A stretch of 64,000 nucleotides of DNA from Microbacter margulisiae (GTDB lineage Bacteria; Bacteroidota; Bacteroidia; Bacteroidales; Paludibacteraceae): the NCBI RefSeq assembly GCF_014192515.1, contig NZ_JACHYB010000001.1, forward strand, positions 62,001 through 126,000, read 5' to 3'. How positions within the stretch are numbered: the first letter of the stretch is position 1; every line of letters begins with the position of its first letter. Both the position numbers and the translations under genes were made by a program. This document shows, in pieces, positions 44,656 through 53,170 of this stretch. The notes under the pieces were generated by a model. That model worked only from the letters and a program-made list of their open reading frames with translations, searched no databases and was not told where the DNA came from.

Positions 44656-45603
44656 GTGCATTATTATCTGGATGGCAAGCAGTTGCAAGAGCAATACAAG
44701 GACTATCTGAGTGATTATCATCAGTGGGATCAAAAATCTCATGCTCACCAATGGCTGCTTTATCCGGATAATGTAGGCCGCTTCTTAAGTATAGATGAAA
44801 CCAGCTTGTCTAACGGAGAACTATATACTATTGTCACCAACAAAGCGGCAAAAGGAGGTAAAGGAACCATTGTGGCTATGGTTCGGGGAACTAAGGCAGA
44901 GGATATTGTCGCGGTTCTCAACAAGCTGCCAAAGCGTGTCAGGTGGAAAGTCCGGGAAGTTACCATGGATATGGCAGCCAATATGGAATACGTGATCAAA
45001 ATTTGCTTTCCCCAAGCCAGTAGAGTGACCGACAGGTTTCATGTTCAACAGTTGGCTTATGATGCCGTTCAGGAGCTCAGAATTAAACATCGTTGGAATG
45101 CACTGGACAGGGAAACGATCGATATGGCATTAGCGAAAGCCTGCGGAAGGAAATACAATCCACCGGTTCTGGCAAACGGAGACACTCTCAAGCAACTACT
45201 GGCGCGTAGCAGATATTTGTTGTTTAAGAAACCCACAGCATGGACATATTCTCAGAAAACAAGAGCTGAAATTCTTTTTGAACTGTATCCTGACCTAAAG
45301 AAAGCATATCATTTTTCCTTGCAATTGGGGGCTATTTACCATCAAACAAAAGACAAAGGAGTAGCTTTTGCTAAACTGGCACAGTGGTATGATAGGGTTG
45401 ATAACTCAGGTATTTTGTCATTTGGAAGCATCACCAGAACCATTCAATCACATTATTTGACGATCCTGAATTATTTTAATCACAGAAGTACAAATGCTTC
45501 TGCAGAATCATTCAATGCCAAAATCAAAGCTTTTAGGGCATCTTTCAGAGGCGTGAGAGATGTGAATTTTTTCCTTTTCAGACTAACAAAAATTTATGCT
45601 TAA
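44656..45603 (+). CDS. ISAon1/ISL3-like transposase catalytic protein
   Basis: Identical to the product of 30931-31878. The GTG start lies 10 nt after the stop of the N-terminal ORF, but the frame is open back to 44611, giving an extra NYLDTHPISAKSLAV-type stretch that looks like genuine transposase sequence joining the two parts. Confidence 0.92.
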   Translation: MHYYLDGKQLQEQYKDYLSDYHQWDQKSHAHQWLLYPDNVGRFLSIDETSLSNGELYTIVTNKAAKGGKGTIVAMVRGTKAEDIVAVLNKLPKRVRWKVREVTMDMAANMEYVIKICFPQASRVTDRFHVQQLAYDAVQELRIKHRWNALDRETIDMALAKACGRKYNPPVLANGDTLKQLLARSRYLLFKKPTAWTYSQKTRAEILFELYPDLKKAYHFSLQLGAIYHQTKDKGVAFAKLAQWYDRVDNSGILSFGSITRTIQSHYLTILNYFNHRSTNASAESFNAKIKAFRASFRGVRDVNFFLFRLTKIYA

Positions 45604-46335
45604 TCAACAAAAACACAACTTTCCCGATTGATCCAAGATCCTTACCACCATATGCTTTCCATCCATAATGCCGATATCCTTTATGACTACTCCAAGCCTT
45701 GGGTGACACATGTCAGCCTGCAATATTACAATGCAGTGCGTGCGTTTGGTGCCGCAGCCATCTTTCGGGATATTTATCGCAAGCCGGTGATATTTGACGA
45801 GATTAACTATGAAGGCAATATCTCAAAACGATGGGGACAGTTATCGGGCAAAGAAATGACCTATCGCTTCTGGATGGCGATTATTGGAGGAACATATGCT
45901 ACGCATGGAGAAACAATTGTGGATTCTACCGGCACCAGCTGGACATCTGACGGAGGAGTATTGCGTGGAGAAAGTCCATCCCGGATTGGTTTCTTGCGGA
46001 AAATCGTCGAGTCAGGCCCCAGGGAAGGCCTTGAACCGATAGATCACTATTATACCAGAAATGTGGTAGGGCAATATGGGCAATATTATTTGTATTATTT
46101 CGGGAAAAGGAAACTCAAGGAGTGGCATTTCGAACTGCCGGCGAAGGATCTGACAGACGGAATGAAGTTCAAAGTGGAATTAATTGATACCTGGAACATG
46201 ACCATTACACCGGTGAATAGAGTTTTTGAGGTTAAAAAGCTCAATCATTACACTTTCATTGATAAGGAAAACCGATCAGTGACATTCCCGGGTAAACCCT
46301 ATATGGCTATGCGGATTACAGCGGTAATCAAATAA

Positions 46336-46654
46336 CTGAATAACTGAGTAACTGATAAAACAACAGGAAGTTAAAGAAGATACGGGAAGAACCAGCAGCA
46401 TTGCCAACAGATTTCTTCTTGATTCTTGGCTCTTGATTTTGGTTCTCAACTTTACACCTTAAACTTTTAACCGTAGTTCTCTGTAGACTTTAGACTCTTG
46501 GTTCTTTTACCCGCTCCTTCAGTTCTTAGCCAACTCGTTGGAAGAGTATATCCCCGATGACGGGACGCGAATTGAATGGGAGCCAAAATGGCTGTAATTT
46601 GAGCTATAACAATGATCGATAAAATGATTGTCTAACTTATTAACAACAAACAAA
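46336..46654. repeat. intergenic module cluster
   Basis: The 319-bp spacer opens with AACTGAATAACTGAGTAACT and GGAAGTTAAAGAAGATACGG, both recurring near 38.2, 59.2 and 63.8 kb, followed by TGTAGACTTTAGACTCTTGG, which recurs near 58.6 and 60.1 kb. No gene is seen before 46655. Confidence 0.65.
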
Positions 46655-46984
46655 ATGAATCCACTTGACGTTTTTCAGCAAGAAGCGCCTGAAGTAGCAA
46701 AAGCATTTGACGGGCTAATTGAAGCATTGAAAGAAACTTCCGGATTGGATGCCAAAACCAAGCAATTGATTTATATCGGCATCAAAGCTGCTGCAGGAGA
46801 TACGACGGCTATCTATTTCCATGTGCAAATGGCAAAGAACCTGGGAGCTACAAGGGAAGAAATCCGGGATACGGTTTTAATTACCTTGTCGGTTTGCGGA
46901 CTCAAAGGAGTTGCCACTTGCCTTCCCACTGCCATGGAGGCATATGACAAAGCAACCTCATCTTCGCAGAATATATTCTTTTGA
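46655..46984 (+). CDS. carboxymuconolactone decarboxylase/AhpD-like protein
   Basis: The 109-residue protein shows the AhpD-like helical fold: DAKTKQLIYIGIKAAAGDTT, AIYFHVQMAKNLGATREEIR and DTVLITLSVCGLKG. The CxxC peroxidase motif of AhpD is not present (FHVQMAK lies at that place), so redox activity of that type is unlikely. A TTG at 46628 could extend it by nine residues; ATG 46655 matches the family start better. Confidence 0.85.
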   Translation: MNPLDVFQQEAPEVAKAFDGLIEALKETSGLDAKTKQLIYIGIKAAAGDTTAIYFHVQMAKNLGATREEIRDTVLITLSVCGLKGVATCLPTAMEAYDKATSSSQNIFF

Positions 46985-47016
46985 CATCCCTTCGATGAAA
47001 GAGTAGGGAATGGATA

Positions 47017-47886
47017 TTAAATGCGTTCCAATACTTTTTCGACTAATGTTTGGATCGCTTCTTTATAGTTGACGAAAGCATCGTGTACCCGTCGGTTGGC
47101 AATAATGCAACAGACGGTTAATGCTTTGTGTCCCATTAATCTTGAGAGTCCTGCAATAGCTGACCCTTCCATCTCGTAGTTGGTGATTTTGAAACGGTCG
47201 TAACGGAAAGCTTCCACTTTATCATTGAGGGAAGGATGAGCCAGCGACAGACGCAATTCGCGCCCCTGTGGACCATAGAATCCGTTGGCAGATATGGTAA
47301 CACCTTTTACCATATCATCTTGTCCGATACGTTCAACCAGTTCCGGGTCATTATCGATGACATAGGGAGCGCACCATTGATGGTTCCATTCGACTTGGGC
47401 AGTAAAGGCTTTTTCAAATGCCAGGTCACACACGGCATCCCGGTTGGCATAGAAGTTCAGCACTCCATCAAAGCCAATTGATTTTTCCGACATCACAAAG
47501 GTTCCGGGTTTTAACTCGGGTTGTACAGCTCCTGATGTTCCAATCCGGACAAATGTCAACTGACGAAATTCAGGTTTTTCCGTACGTGTTTCCAAATCGA
47601 TATTTGCCAGCGCATCCAGTTCGTTGACAACAATATCGATATTATCCGTACCAATTCCGGTACCTACTACGGTTAGCCTCTTTCCTTTGTATTTTCCGGT
47701 TGCGGTGTGAAATTCACGATTAGAGACTTTGCATTCAATTTCATCGAAATAGGAAGCGATCATTTCCACGCGGTCAGGATCTCCCACTAAAATGACTTTG
47801 TCGGCCAGAAATTCGGGCTTGAGATGCAGATGGAATATGGAACCGTCATTGTTGATCAGAAGTTCGGAAGGCGGAAAAGTTTTCAT
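47017..47886 (-). CDS. nucleoside phosphorylase (uridine phosphorylase-like, PNP/UDP family)
   Basis: The family cleaves nucleosides with phosphate in salvage. The 289-residue protein has VILVGDPDRVEMIASYF near residue 30 (phosphate-binding GDP.R), VGTGIGTDNIDIVVNELDAL near 75, FVRIGTSGAVQPELKPGTFV near 112 and the substrate-site NYEMEGSAIAGLSRL near 238. Uridine phosphorylase is the closest type, but base specificity cannot be fixed by eye. It is transcribed alone and convergent with the CMD-like gene. Confidence 0.9.
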   Translation of the reverse strand: MKTFPPSELLINNDGSIFHLHLKPEFLADKVILVGDPDRVEMIASYFDEIECKVSNREFHTATGKYKGKRLTVVGTGIGTDNIDIVVNELDALANIDLETRTEKPEFRQLTFVRIGTSGAVQPELKPGTFVMSEKSIGFDGVLNFYANRDAVCDLAFEKAFTAQVEWNHQWCAPYVIDNDPELVERIGQDDMVKGVTISANGFYGPQGRELRLSLAHPSLNDKVEAFRYDRFKITNYEMEGSAIAGLSRLMGHKALTVCCIIANRRVHDAFVNYKEAIQTLVEKVLERI

Positions 47887-47996
47887 AAGCGTATATAATT
47901 AATGAACATTCATTCTGTCTGAGTTGACTCTGACAGGACGTTCAGGGCTGCAAATGTACAATAATGTTGCTAACATTGTAACGCTATTGCCTGCAT

Positions 47997-48386
47997 TCAA
48001 GGGCATTTTTTCTCCCGAAGCTGATCAATGGCTTTCCGTACAAATGGGAAACGATCGTAATCGCGATGAATGATAGTGTTATTAAAAATAATGATATCCA
48101 GATCAATAGGTACAATACCCATTGCTTTCATGGCAGGCAGGCGCCCGGTCTGTAGTTCTAATTTTTTGAGCAAAGCAGAGACTGATGCAAGTGGGAAATC
48201 AGACGTAAAGCGTCCGGCTCCATTGTAAAAAGGACTTTGGTAGTGGCTTCCGATGGCTTCGGTTTGCTCGAAGGCAGAAAAGCAGACCTCCTTAAATGCT
48301 TTTATCAGGAGTGCTTTTACAGTCTCAATATGCTGCAACGGTTCGTGATTTGAACTGATGGAAATGATATATTCATTGGCATCCAT
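47997..48386 (-). CDS. FolK-like protein (HPPK family)
   Basis: HPPK (FolK) pyrophosphorylates 6-hydroxymethyl-dihydropterin in folate synthesis. The 129-residue ORF retains YIISISSNHEP at the start, and VPIDLDIIIFNN near residue 92, matching the Mg-binding DLDIxxY motif. It is shorter than usual FolK (about 155-160 residues), and the pterin-site segment FYNGAGRF replaces the usual FLNxV. It may be a divergent or incomplete paralogue; full activity is uncertain. It lies 27 nt downstream of the MFS exporter gene on the same strand. Confidence 0.72.
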   Translation of the reverse strand: MDANEYIISISSNHEPLQHIETVKALLIKAFKEVCFSAFEQTEAIGSHYQSPFYNGAGRFTSDFPLASVSALLKKLELQTGRLPAMKAMGIVPIDLDIIIFNNTIIHRDYDRFPFVRKAIDQLREKKCP

Positions 48387-48413
48387 AATCCAAAGTATTT
48401 TACAGGCGTTTGA

Positions 48414-49622
48414 TTATTTTGGTGCCTTCCTGATGTTGGTTTTAATGTTGGGTAGGAAGACGGCAAACATCCCCAGCAAAGGCAGGAAGCTACAAATTTC
48501 GTACACCGTATTAATACTGAATGCATCGGCGACATTTCCCAACACAGCTGCTCCCAGTCCACCCATGCCAAAAGAGAATCCATAGAAAAGCCCTGACATC
48601 ATACCAAATTTACCGGGAATTAGTTCCTGCGCAAAAACCAGAATTGCCGGAAATGCCGAAGCCAGAATCAATCCGATCAGAATGGTCAGGATGCCTGTCC
48701 AAAAAAGACTGTTTATGTGAGGAAGTATTAAGGTGAACGGAGCTACTCCTACAATCGAAAACCAGATGATACGTTTTCTGCCAATACGATCACCTAACGG
48801 ACCACCTATCAGTGTGCCGAGGGCGAATGAAGCCAAAAAGAGGAAAAGCATATACTGGGCATGTTGTGTGTCGATATGAAACTTCTGAATCAAATAGAAC
48901 ATGTAAAAAGTATTCAGACTGCTCAGATAGAAGTTTTTAGAGAAAACCAGTACTAACAGAATGATAACTGTTAGAATGATTTTCCGGCGTGAATAGTGTT
49001 CGTCTTTTGGTGTTTCATGCTGGCTTTTCTGAAAATGAGATATCCGTCCGCGATACCAGAAGCTGACTTGTAACAGCACGATCATTGCAAGAAACGCCAT
49101 CGGAGAAAACCAGCTTACACTTTTAAGATGATGGGGAATGACGATCCATGCGGCAAGCAGAGGCCCAATGGCGGCACCGGAGTTACCACCGACCTGAAAG
49201 ATAGATTGCGCCAGTCCGAAGCGTCCCCCTGATGCGATACGGGCAACACGTGCTGCTTCGGGATGGAAAATAGATGAACCCATGCCTACTGTCATTGCAG
49301 CCAGCAAGAGAAACGGATAGCTTGGAGCCCATGCCAACAGCAGGATTCCTGCGAGCGTGCATGTCATACCAAAAACCAAAGAAAAAGGTTTTGGATGTTT
49401 GTCCGTATAGATACCTACCAGCGGTTGTAACATAGATGCCGTGAGCTGATAGGCGAGAGTAATCATACCAACCTGTGCGAAGTTGAGATCGAAATTACTT
49501 TTCAACATGGGATATACAGCCAGAATCAATGACTGCATCATGTCATTCAGAAAATGGGAAAAACTGGTGGATATTAATATGTTATACGTCGGTCTGACAA
49601 CAGAATCGAGTTTTTTCTTCAT
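48414..49622 (-). CDS. MFS transporter, fosmidomycin-resistance (Fsr) type
   Basis: The 402-residue protein has about 12 membrane helices. Fsr-type sequence is evident in SFSHFLNDMMQSLILAVYPM near residue 18, YQLTASMLQPLVGIYTDKHP near 57, MGSSIFHPEAARVARIASGG near 112 and GPLGDRIGRKR near 268, the latter a typical MFS loop. Drug specificity cannot be inferred. The FolK-like gene follows in the same direction. Confidence 0.9.
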   Translation of the reverse strand: MKKKLDSVVRPTYNILISTSFSHFLNDMMQSLILAVYPMLKSNFDLNFAQVGMITLAYQLTASMLQPLVGIYTDKHPKPFSLVFGMTCTLAGILLLAWAPSYPFLLLAAMTVGMGSSIFHPEAARVARIASGGRFGLAQSIFQVGGNSGAAIGPLLAAWIVIPHHLKSVSWFSPMAFLAMIVLLQVSFWYRGRISHFQKSQHETPKDEHYSRRKIILTVIILLVLVFSKNFYLSSLNTFYMFYLIQKFHIDTQHAQYMLFLFLASFALGTLIGGPLGDRIGRKRIIWFSIVGVAPFTLILPHINSLFWTGILTILIGLILASAFPAILVFAQELIPGKFGMMSGLFYGFSFGMGGLGAAVLGNVADAFSINTVYEICSFLPLLGMFAVFLPNIKTNIRKAPK

Positions 49623-49761
49623 GGGTTTTTATCCAAATATCGTTTTGTTTTTAAGCCCGCAAAGGTACAATCTGGTTTGCCATTGTAGCATTTCCGGTAA
49701 ATCTGTTTTACTTTTTTATTGTCATTTGCGTAAATTCTGAAAAATATTTTCAGTCAGCTTG

Positions 49762-51438
49762 TTAGTAATAATGAGAAGGAATCGTATCTGAATCATCAGA
49801 GATGAAAATCAGATAGCGTTTGTCAATCGCTTTAGGGCGGGTGGCAATATTCAGGAATGTTTTGGTTAGCCGTGTAATATGGAAGTGATCCCACGAATCC
49901 AGTTCTGTACAGGTATAGCCTTTGTGCTCAAGCCTGATGATGAATGCTGTGTCAGCATAGCATAACATCGGGATGGCAATCTGTGGCTTTTTCAGATCAG
50001 GCAGTGAATCATGCAGTGACGTTACAGTGCCATGACAGTAGAATTCCAGTAAATTGGCTTCCTGATTGGTGTAAACCGGATATTCGTTGAGGTTTTGATT
50101 AATATAAGTTGCAGCGTTTGCTCCCGATTGATAGGTCATCAAACTGGGATAGAATACGAGGTTCATGAACAACATGAAAAAAATAGTGGCATTCAGCGAT
50201 TGATATATAAATTGGTATGTTCGTTTGCTTTCTGCCAACCAGAAATAAAGCACCGAAAAGACGACCCCAATAAATATGAAAGCCGTTATCCACCAATATA
50301 CCGGACGAAAATAGATCAGCAACAGCGTAATGACAATGACGTACAAGCCAATATAGATGCTTTGCGAAATGGTGAAAAAGGAGACAAAACGAGGATTATT
50401 TTTGTTTGTCAGGATGAAATCGGCAACGATAATGGCCAAAAACGGCATTAAAATGTTGGTGTAATATGGCAATTGAAACCGTGATATGGAAAATATCACA
50501 AACATAACCAAGAAGCCGAAAATTGTTACATACTCGAGCAATGGACGTTTTTTGAAGATATACCCGATGCCTTTCCCTACGCCTGCATAGGCCAATAATG
50601 CCCATGGGGCAAAAGCCCACAAAAGTGTATGGAAGAAAAAGAAGATATCTCCTTGCCCTTTAATAGGGCCGGTGTCTAAGAACCTCCCAAACTGGCTTCC
50701 CCATAAGAAGAATTTAATACCCGATACATGTGTTCGCCCGAAAACCACTTTTTCGGGATGCATATCAAATTGTGTGTATAAAGCATATAATTCGGGAGTA
50801 ATGAAGAGAAGCGTCAGTACAAACACTAAAAGCCATTTAAAAGAAAAAAGCCGTTGATACTCCTTTTTCCACAACAGATGTCCGAATACAGCCGAATATA
50901 AAATAATCAACACAAAAATTCCTTTTGTCATAATGGCTGCCGCGCTTAACACAGCGCCCAGCAGAAGGTGTTTGAGTTTGAATTTTTCACTTAGGCGAAA
51001 CAGGTGGTAAACGCTCCCTATGACGAATGTGGTCAACATAGCTTCAGCCCGCGTGTCATTGTTCGAAACAACGATGTGAACGGAAGACGCGAGTATCAAT
51101 ACGGAGAGGAATGCCGTTTCTTTACTGTAAAACCGCTTTGCCAGCAGGTATGTGTATAGCAGGGCAATAAAGAAAATCAATACAGAGGGCAATTTGTATG
51201 CAAATCCGCTAATCCCGAGCAGTTGCATGGAAGCGGCACAGATCCAGAAGGGCATGTGGGGTTTGTCCAGCCAGTCTCTCCCGTTGAGATACATATTCCA
51301 ATAATTGTGTGAAGTCACCATTGTTTTCGAAATCAGGGCGTAGAGGGAAGAGTCGCCTGTGAAAAGGGTGTCGAAAAGCCCTGTCATGTTGACAGCCAGC
51401 AACACAAAAAGAAAAAATAGAAATGTCTTTGTTTTCAT
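49762..51438 (-). CDS. ArnT-like (PMT/GT39) membrane glycosyltransferase
   Basis: The 558-residue protein has roughly 12 membrane helices in the first 430 residues and a soluble C-terminal part. The first periplasmic loop has the acidic site in LFTGDSSLYALISKTM near residue 26 and DWLDKPHMPFWICA near 55, as in ArnT-type lipid-linked sugar transferases. Such enzymes add a sugar from a polyprenyl carrier to lipid A or proteins; the acceptor here is unknown. Confidence 0.85.
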   Translation of the reverse strand: MKTKTFLFFLFVLLAVNMTGLFDTLFTGDSSLYALISKTMVTSHNYWNMYLNGRDWLDKPHMPFWICAASMQLLGISGFAYKLPSVLIFFIALLYTYLLAKRFYSKETAFLSVLILASSVHIVVSNNDTRAEAMLTTFVIGSVYHLFRLSEKFKLKHLLLGAVLSAAAIMTKGIFVLIILYSAVFGHLLWKKEYQRLFSFKWLLVFVLTLLFITPELYALYTQFDMHPEKVVFGRTHVSGIKFFLWGSQFGRFLDTGPIKGQGDIFFFFHTLLWAFAPWALLAYAGVGKGIGYIFKKRPLLEYVTIFGFLVMFVIFSISRFQLPYYTNILMPFLAIIVADFILTNKNNPRFVSFFTISQSIYIGLYVIVITLLLIYFRPVYWWITAFIFIGVVFSVLYFWLAESKRTYQFIYQSLNATIFFMLFMNLVFYPSLMTYQSGANAATYINQNLNEYPVYTNQEANLLEFYCHGTVTSLHDSLPDLKKPQIAIPMLCYADTAFIIRLEHKGYTCTELDSWDHFHITRLTKTFLNIATRPKAIDKRYLIFISDDSDTIPSHYY

Positions 51439-51606
51439 CCAACAATCTTTTTTTATCAGAAAAAGGGATCTAGAGGTATAGATTCGAAAAAGCGTTATTT
51501 TCGCAACGTTATCTTCCGATTTGTCCCGTATGGTGATTGAGCTGACAAAGTTACATTTTTCCTTCGATGTTCACTATCAGGTGAGCAAAAGAGGGTGACT
51601 CTTTCT

Positions 51607-51638
51607 ATTGCATAGGTTCGTGATAAATCGTAACTTTG
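51607..51638 (+). promoter_or_regulatory. promoter of ffh
   Basis: ATTG (51607-51610) and TAACTTTG (51631-51638) separated by 20 nt form a two-part Bacteroidota promoter 66 nt before the ffh start. Confidence 0.6.
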
Positions 51639-51703
51639 CACTTTCATTCAAGAATCGTGTGAACGTTTCATTTTAATTGTATTATTCATAACTCATTATC
51701 TGT

Positions 51704-53014
51704 ATGTTTGAAAATCTCAGCGATAGACTCGAAAGGTCATTTAAAATCTTAAAAGGACAGGGTACCATCACCGAAATTAACGTGGCCGAAACGTTGAAGG
51801 AGATTCGTAAGGCGTTGATTGAAGCTGACGTTAACTACAAAGTGGCAAAAACATTTACCGATGACGTTAAGAAGAAAGCGTTGGGACAGAATGTGCTTAC
51901 TTCATTGCAGCCCGGACAGTTGATGGTAAAGATTGTACATGACGAACTGGCCCAGTTGATGGGAGGCTCAAGCGTTGATATCAATCTGAAAGGTTCACCG
52001 GCTGTTATTTTGATGTCTGGATTACAAGGCTCCGGTAAGACAACTTTTTCCGGGAAACTGGCAAACTTATTGAAATCAAAACGTGGAAAGAACCCTTTGC
52101 TGGTTGCCTGCGACATTTATCGTCCGGCTGCTATTGAGCAGTTGAAAGTGATCGGTGGACAGATTAATGTCCCTGTTTACGCGGAAGAAGGAAATATGAA
52201 TGCGGTTCAGATAGCCCAGCATGCCGTCAAATTTGCAAAACAAAATAATCATGACCTGGTGATCATCGATACCGCGGGACGTTTGGCGATTGACGAACAG
52301 ATGATGAACGAGATTGCCAATATCAAAGCTGCCATTCAACCTCAGGAAATATTGTTCGTCGTTGATTCCATGACGGGCCAGGATGCAGTGAACACCGCTA
52401 AAGAGTTTAACGAACGTCTGAATTTCGACGGCGTTATTCTTACCAAACTGGATGGTGATACCCGTGGCGGGGCAGCGCTTTCCATTCGCTCAGTAGTGAC
52501 AAAGCCTATTAAATTTGTAGGAACGGGTGAAAAAATGGATGCTTTGGATACCTTCTATCCTGAACGTATGGCCGATCGTATTTTGGGAATGGGGGATATC
52601 GTTTCGTTTGTAGAACGCGCCCAGGAGATGTACGATGAGGAAGAGAGCCGTCGTTTGAGCAAGAAGCTGGCAAAAAACCAATTTGATTTTAATGATTTCC
52701 TTTCGCAATTGCAACAGATTAAGAAGATGGGAAACCTCAAAGATATTGCATCCATGATTCCAGGTGTTGGTAAGGCCCTGAAGGATGTCGAACTGGATGA
52801 TAATGTATTTAAATCCACAGAATCTATCATTTATTCCATGACGCCTTATGAGCGGGAAAGGCCGGATAGTCTTAACGGTAGCCGGCGTCAGCGCATTGCC
52901 AGGGGAAGCGGCACTTCCATTCAGGAAGTCAATCGATTGCTGAAACAATTTGATGATATGAGGAAAATGATGAAAATGGTTTCTCAAAATAAAATGCCGG
53001 GACGTAAAAAATAG
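51704..53014 (+). CDS. ffh: signal recognition particle protein Ffh
   Basis: Ffh binds signal sequences and 4.5S RNA and targets ribosomes to the membrane. The 436-residue GTPase has the N domain, P-loop GLQGSGKTTFSGKL near residue 106, DTAGRLAIDEQM near 188, TKLDGDTRGGAAL near 246, and the methionine-rich M domain with RRQRIARGSGTSIQEVNRLL near 390. The family is highly conserved and the length is normal. Confidence 0.97.
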   Translation: MFENLSDRLERSFKILKGQGTITEINVAETLKEIRKALIEADVNYKVAKTFTDDVKKKALGQNVLTSLQPGQLMVKIVHDELAQLMGGSSVDINLKGSPAVILMSGLQGSGKTTFSGKLANLLKSKRGKNPLLVACDIYRPAAIEQLKVIGGQINVPVYAEEGNMNAVQIAQHAVKFAKQNNHDLVIIDTAGRLAIDEQMMNEIANIKAAIQPQEILFVVDSMTGQDAVNTAKEFNERLNFDGVILTKLDGDTRGGAALSIRSVVTKPIKFVGTGEKMDALDTFYPERMADRILGMGDIVSFVERAQEMYDEEESRRLSKKLAKNQFDFNDFLSQLQQIKKMGNLKDIASMIPGVGKALKDVELDDNVFKSTESIIYSMTPYERERPDSLNGSRRQRIARGSGTSIQEVNRLLKQFDDMRKMMKMVSQNKMPGRKK

Positions 53015-53170
53015 CTTGCTCACGGATTTTTTTGAAAATCTTTTCAAGTGCTTTTTGTGCCAATATGCGGATTAATAATTGTTTCACAGCGATGATTATC
53101 GGCATATTGGCATTTTTTATAGAAAAAGATTGATTGGGATGAGTTGCTGTGATACACAATATCTGAACAT

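Larger units (their letters stand above)
44204..45635 (+). mobile_element. ISAon1-type insertion sequence, copy 2 (1432 bp)
   Basis: The ends and length match copy 1 at 30899-32330, in the opposite orientation. The flanking 6-bp direct repeat is AGATCC (44198-44203 and 45636-45641). The two encoded proteins are identical to those of copy 1. The element sits inside the glycosidase gene. Confidence 0.95.
43320..46335 (+). pseudogene. DUF5060/apiosidase-like (DUF4038) glycosidase gene interrupted by ISAon1
   Basis: The 5' part (43320-44203) encodes a signal peptide, a DUF5060 beta domain (residues about 20-110, VEKWGMYEVTLKGPSAGNPF) and the start of an apiosidase-like TIM barrel (YYPFGTTIYEW, FDRMSMATNARFVHYV, WWSMANENSF). 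Removing the IS and one target copy (44204-45641) joins AAAGAAGATCC to TTACCAC, reading KEDPYHHMLSIHNADILYDY in frame, and the gene continues to 46335 with a DUF5605-like end. The restored product is 525 residues, a secreted plant-polysaccharide glycosidase by family. Confidence 0.92.

Noticed and set aside
30899..45635. A composite transposon formed by the two ISAon1 copies
   Set aside because: Each copy has its own matching target duplication and the segment between contains trpS, so the copies inserted independently.
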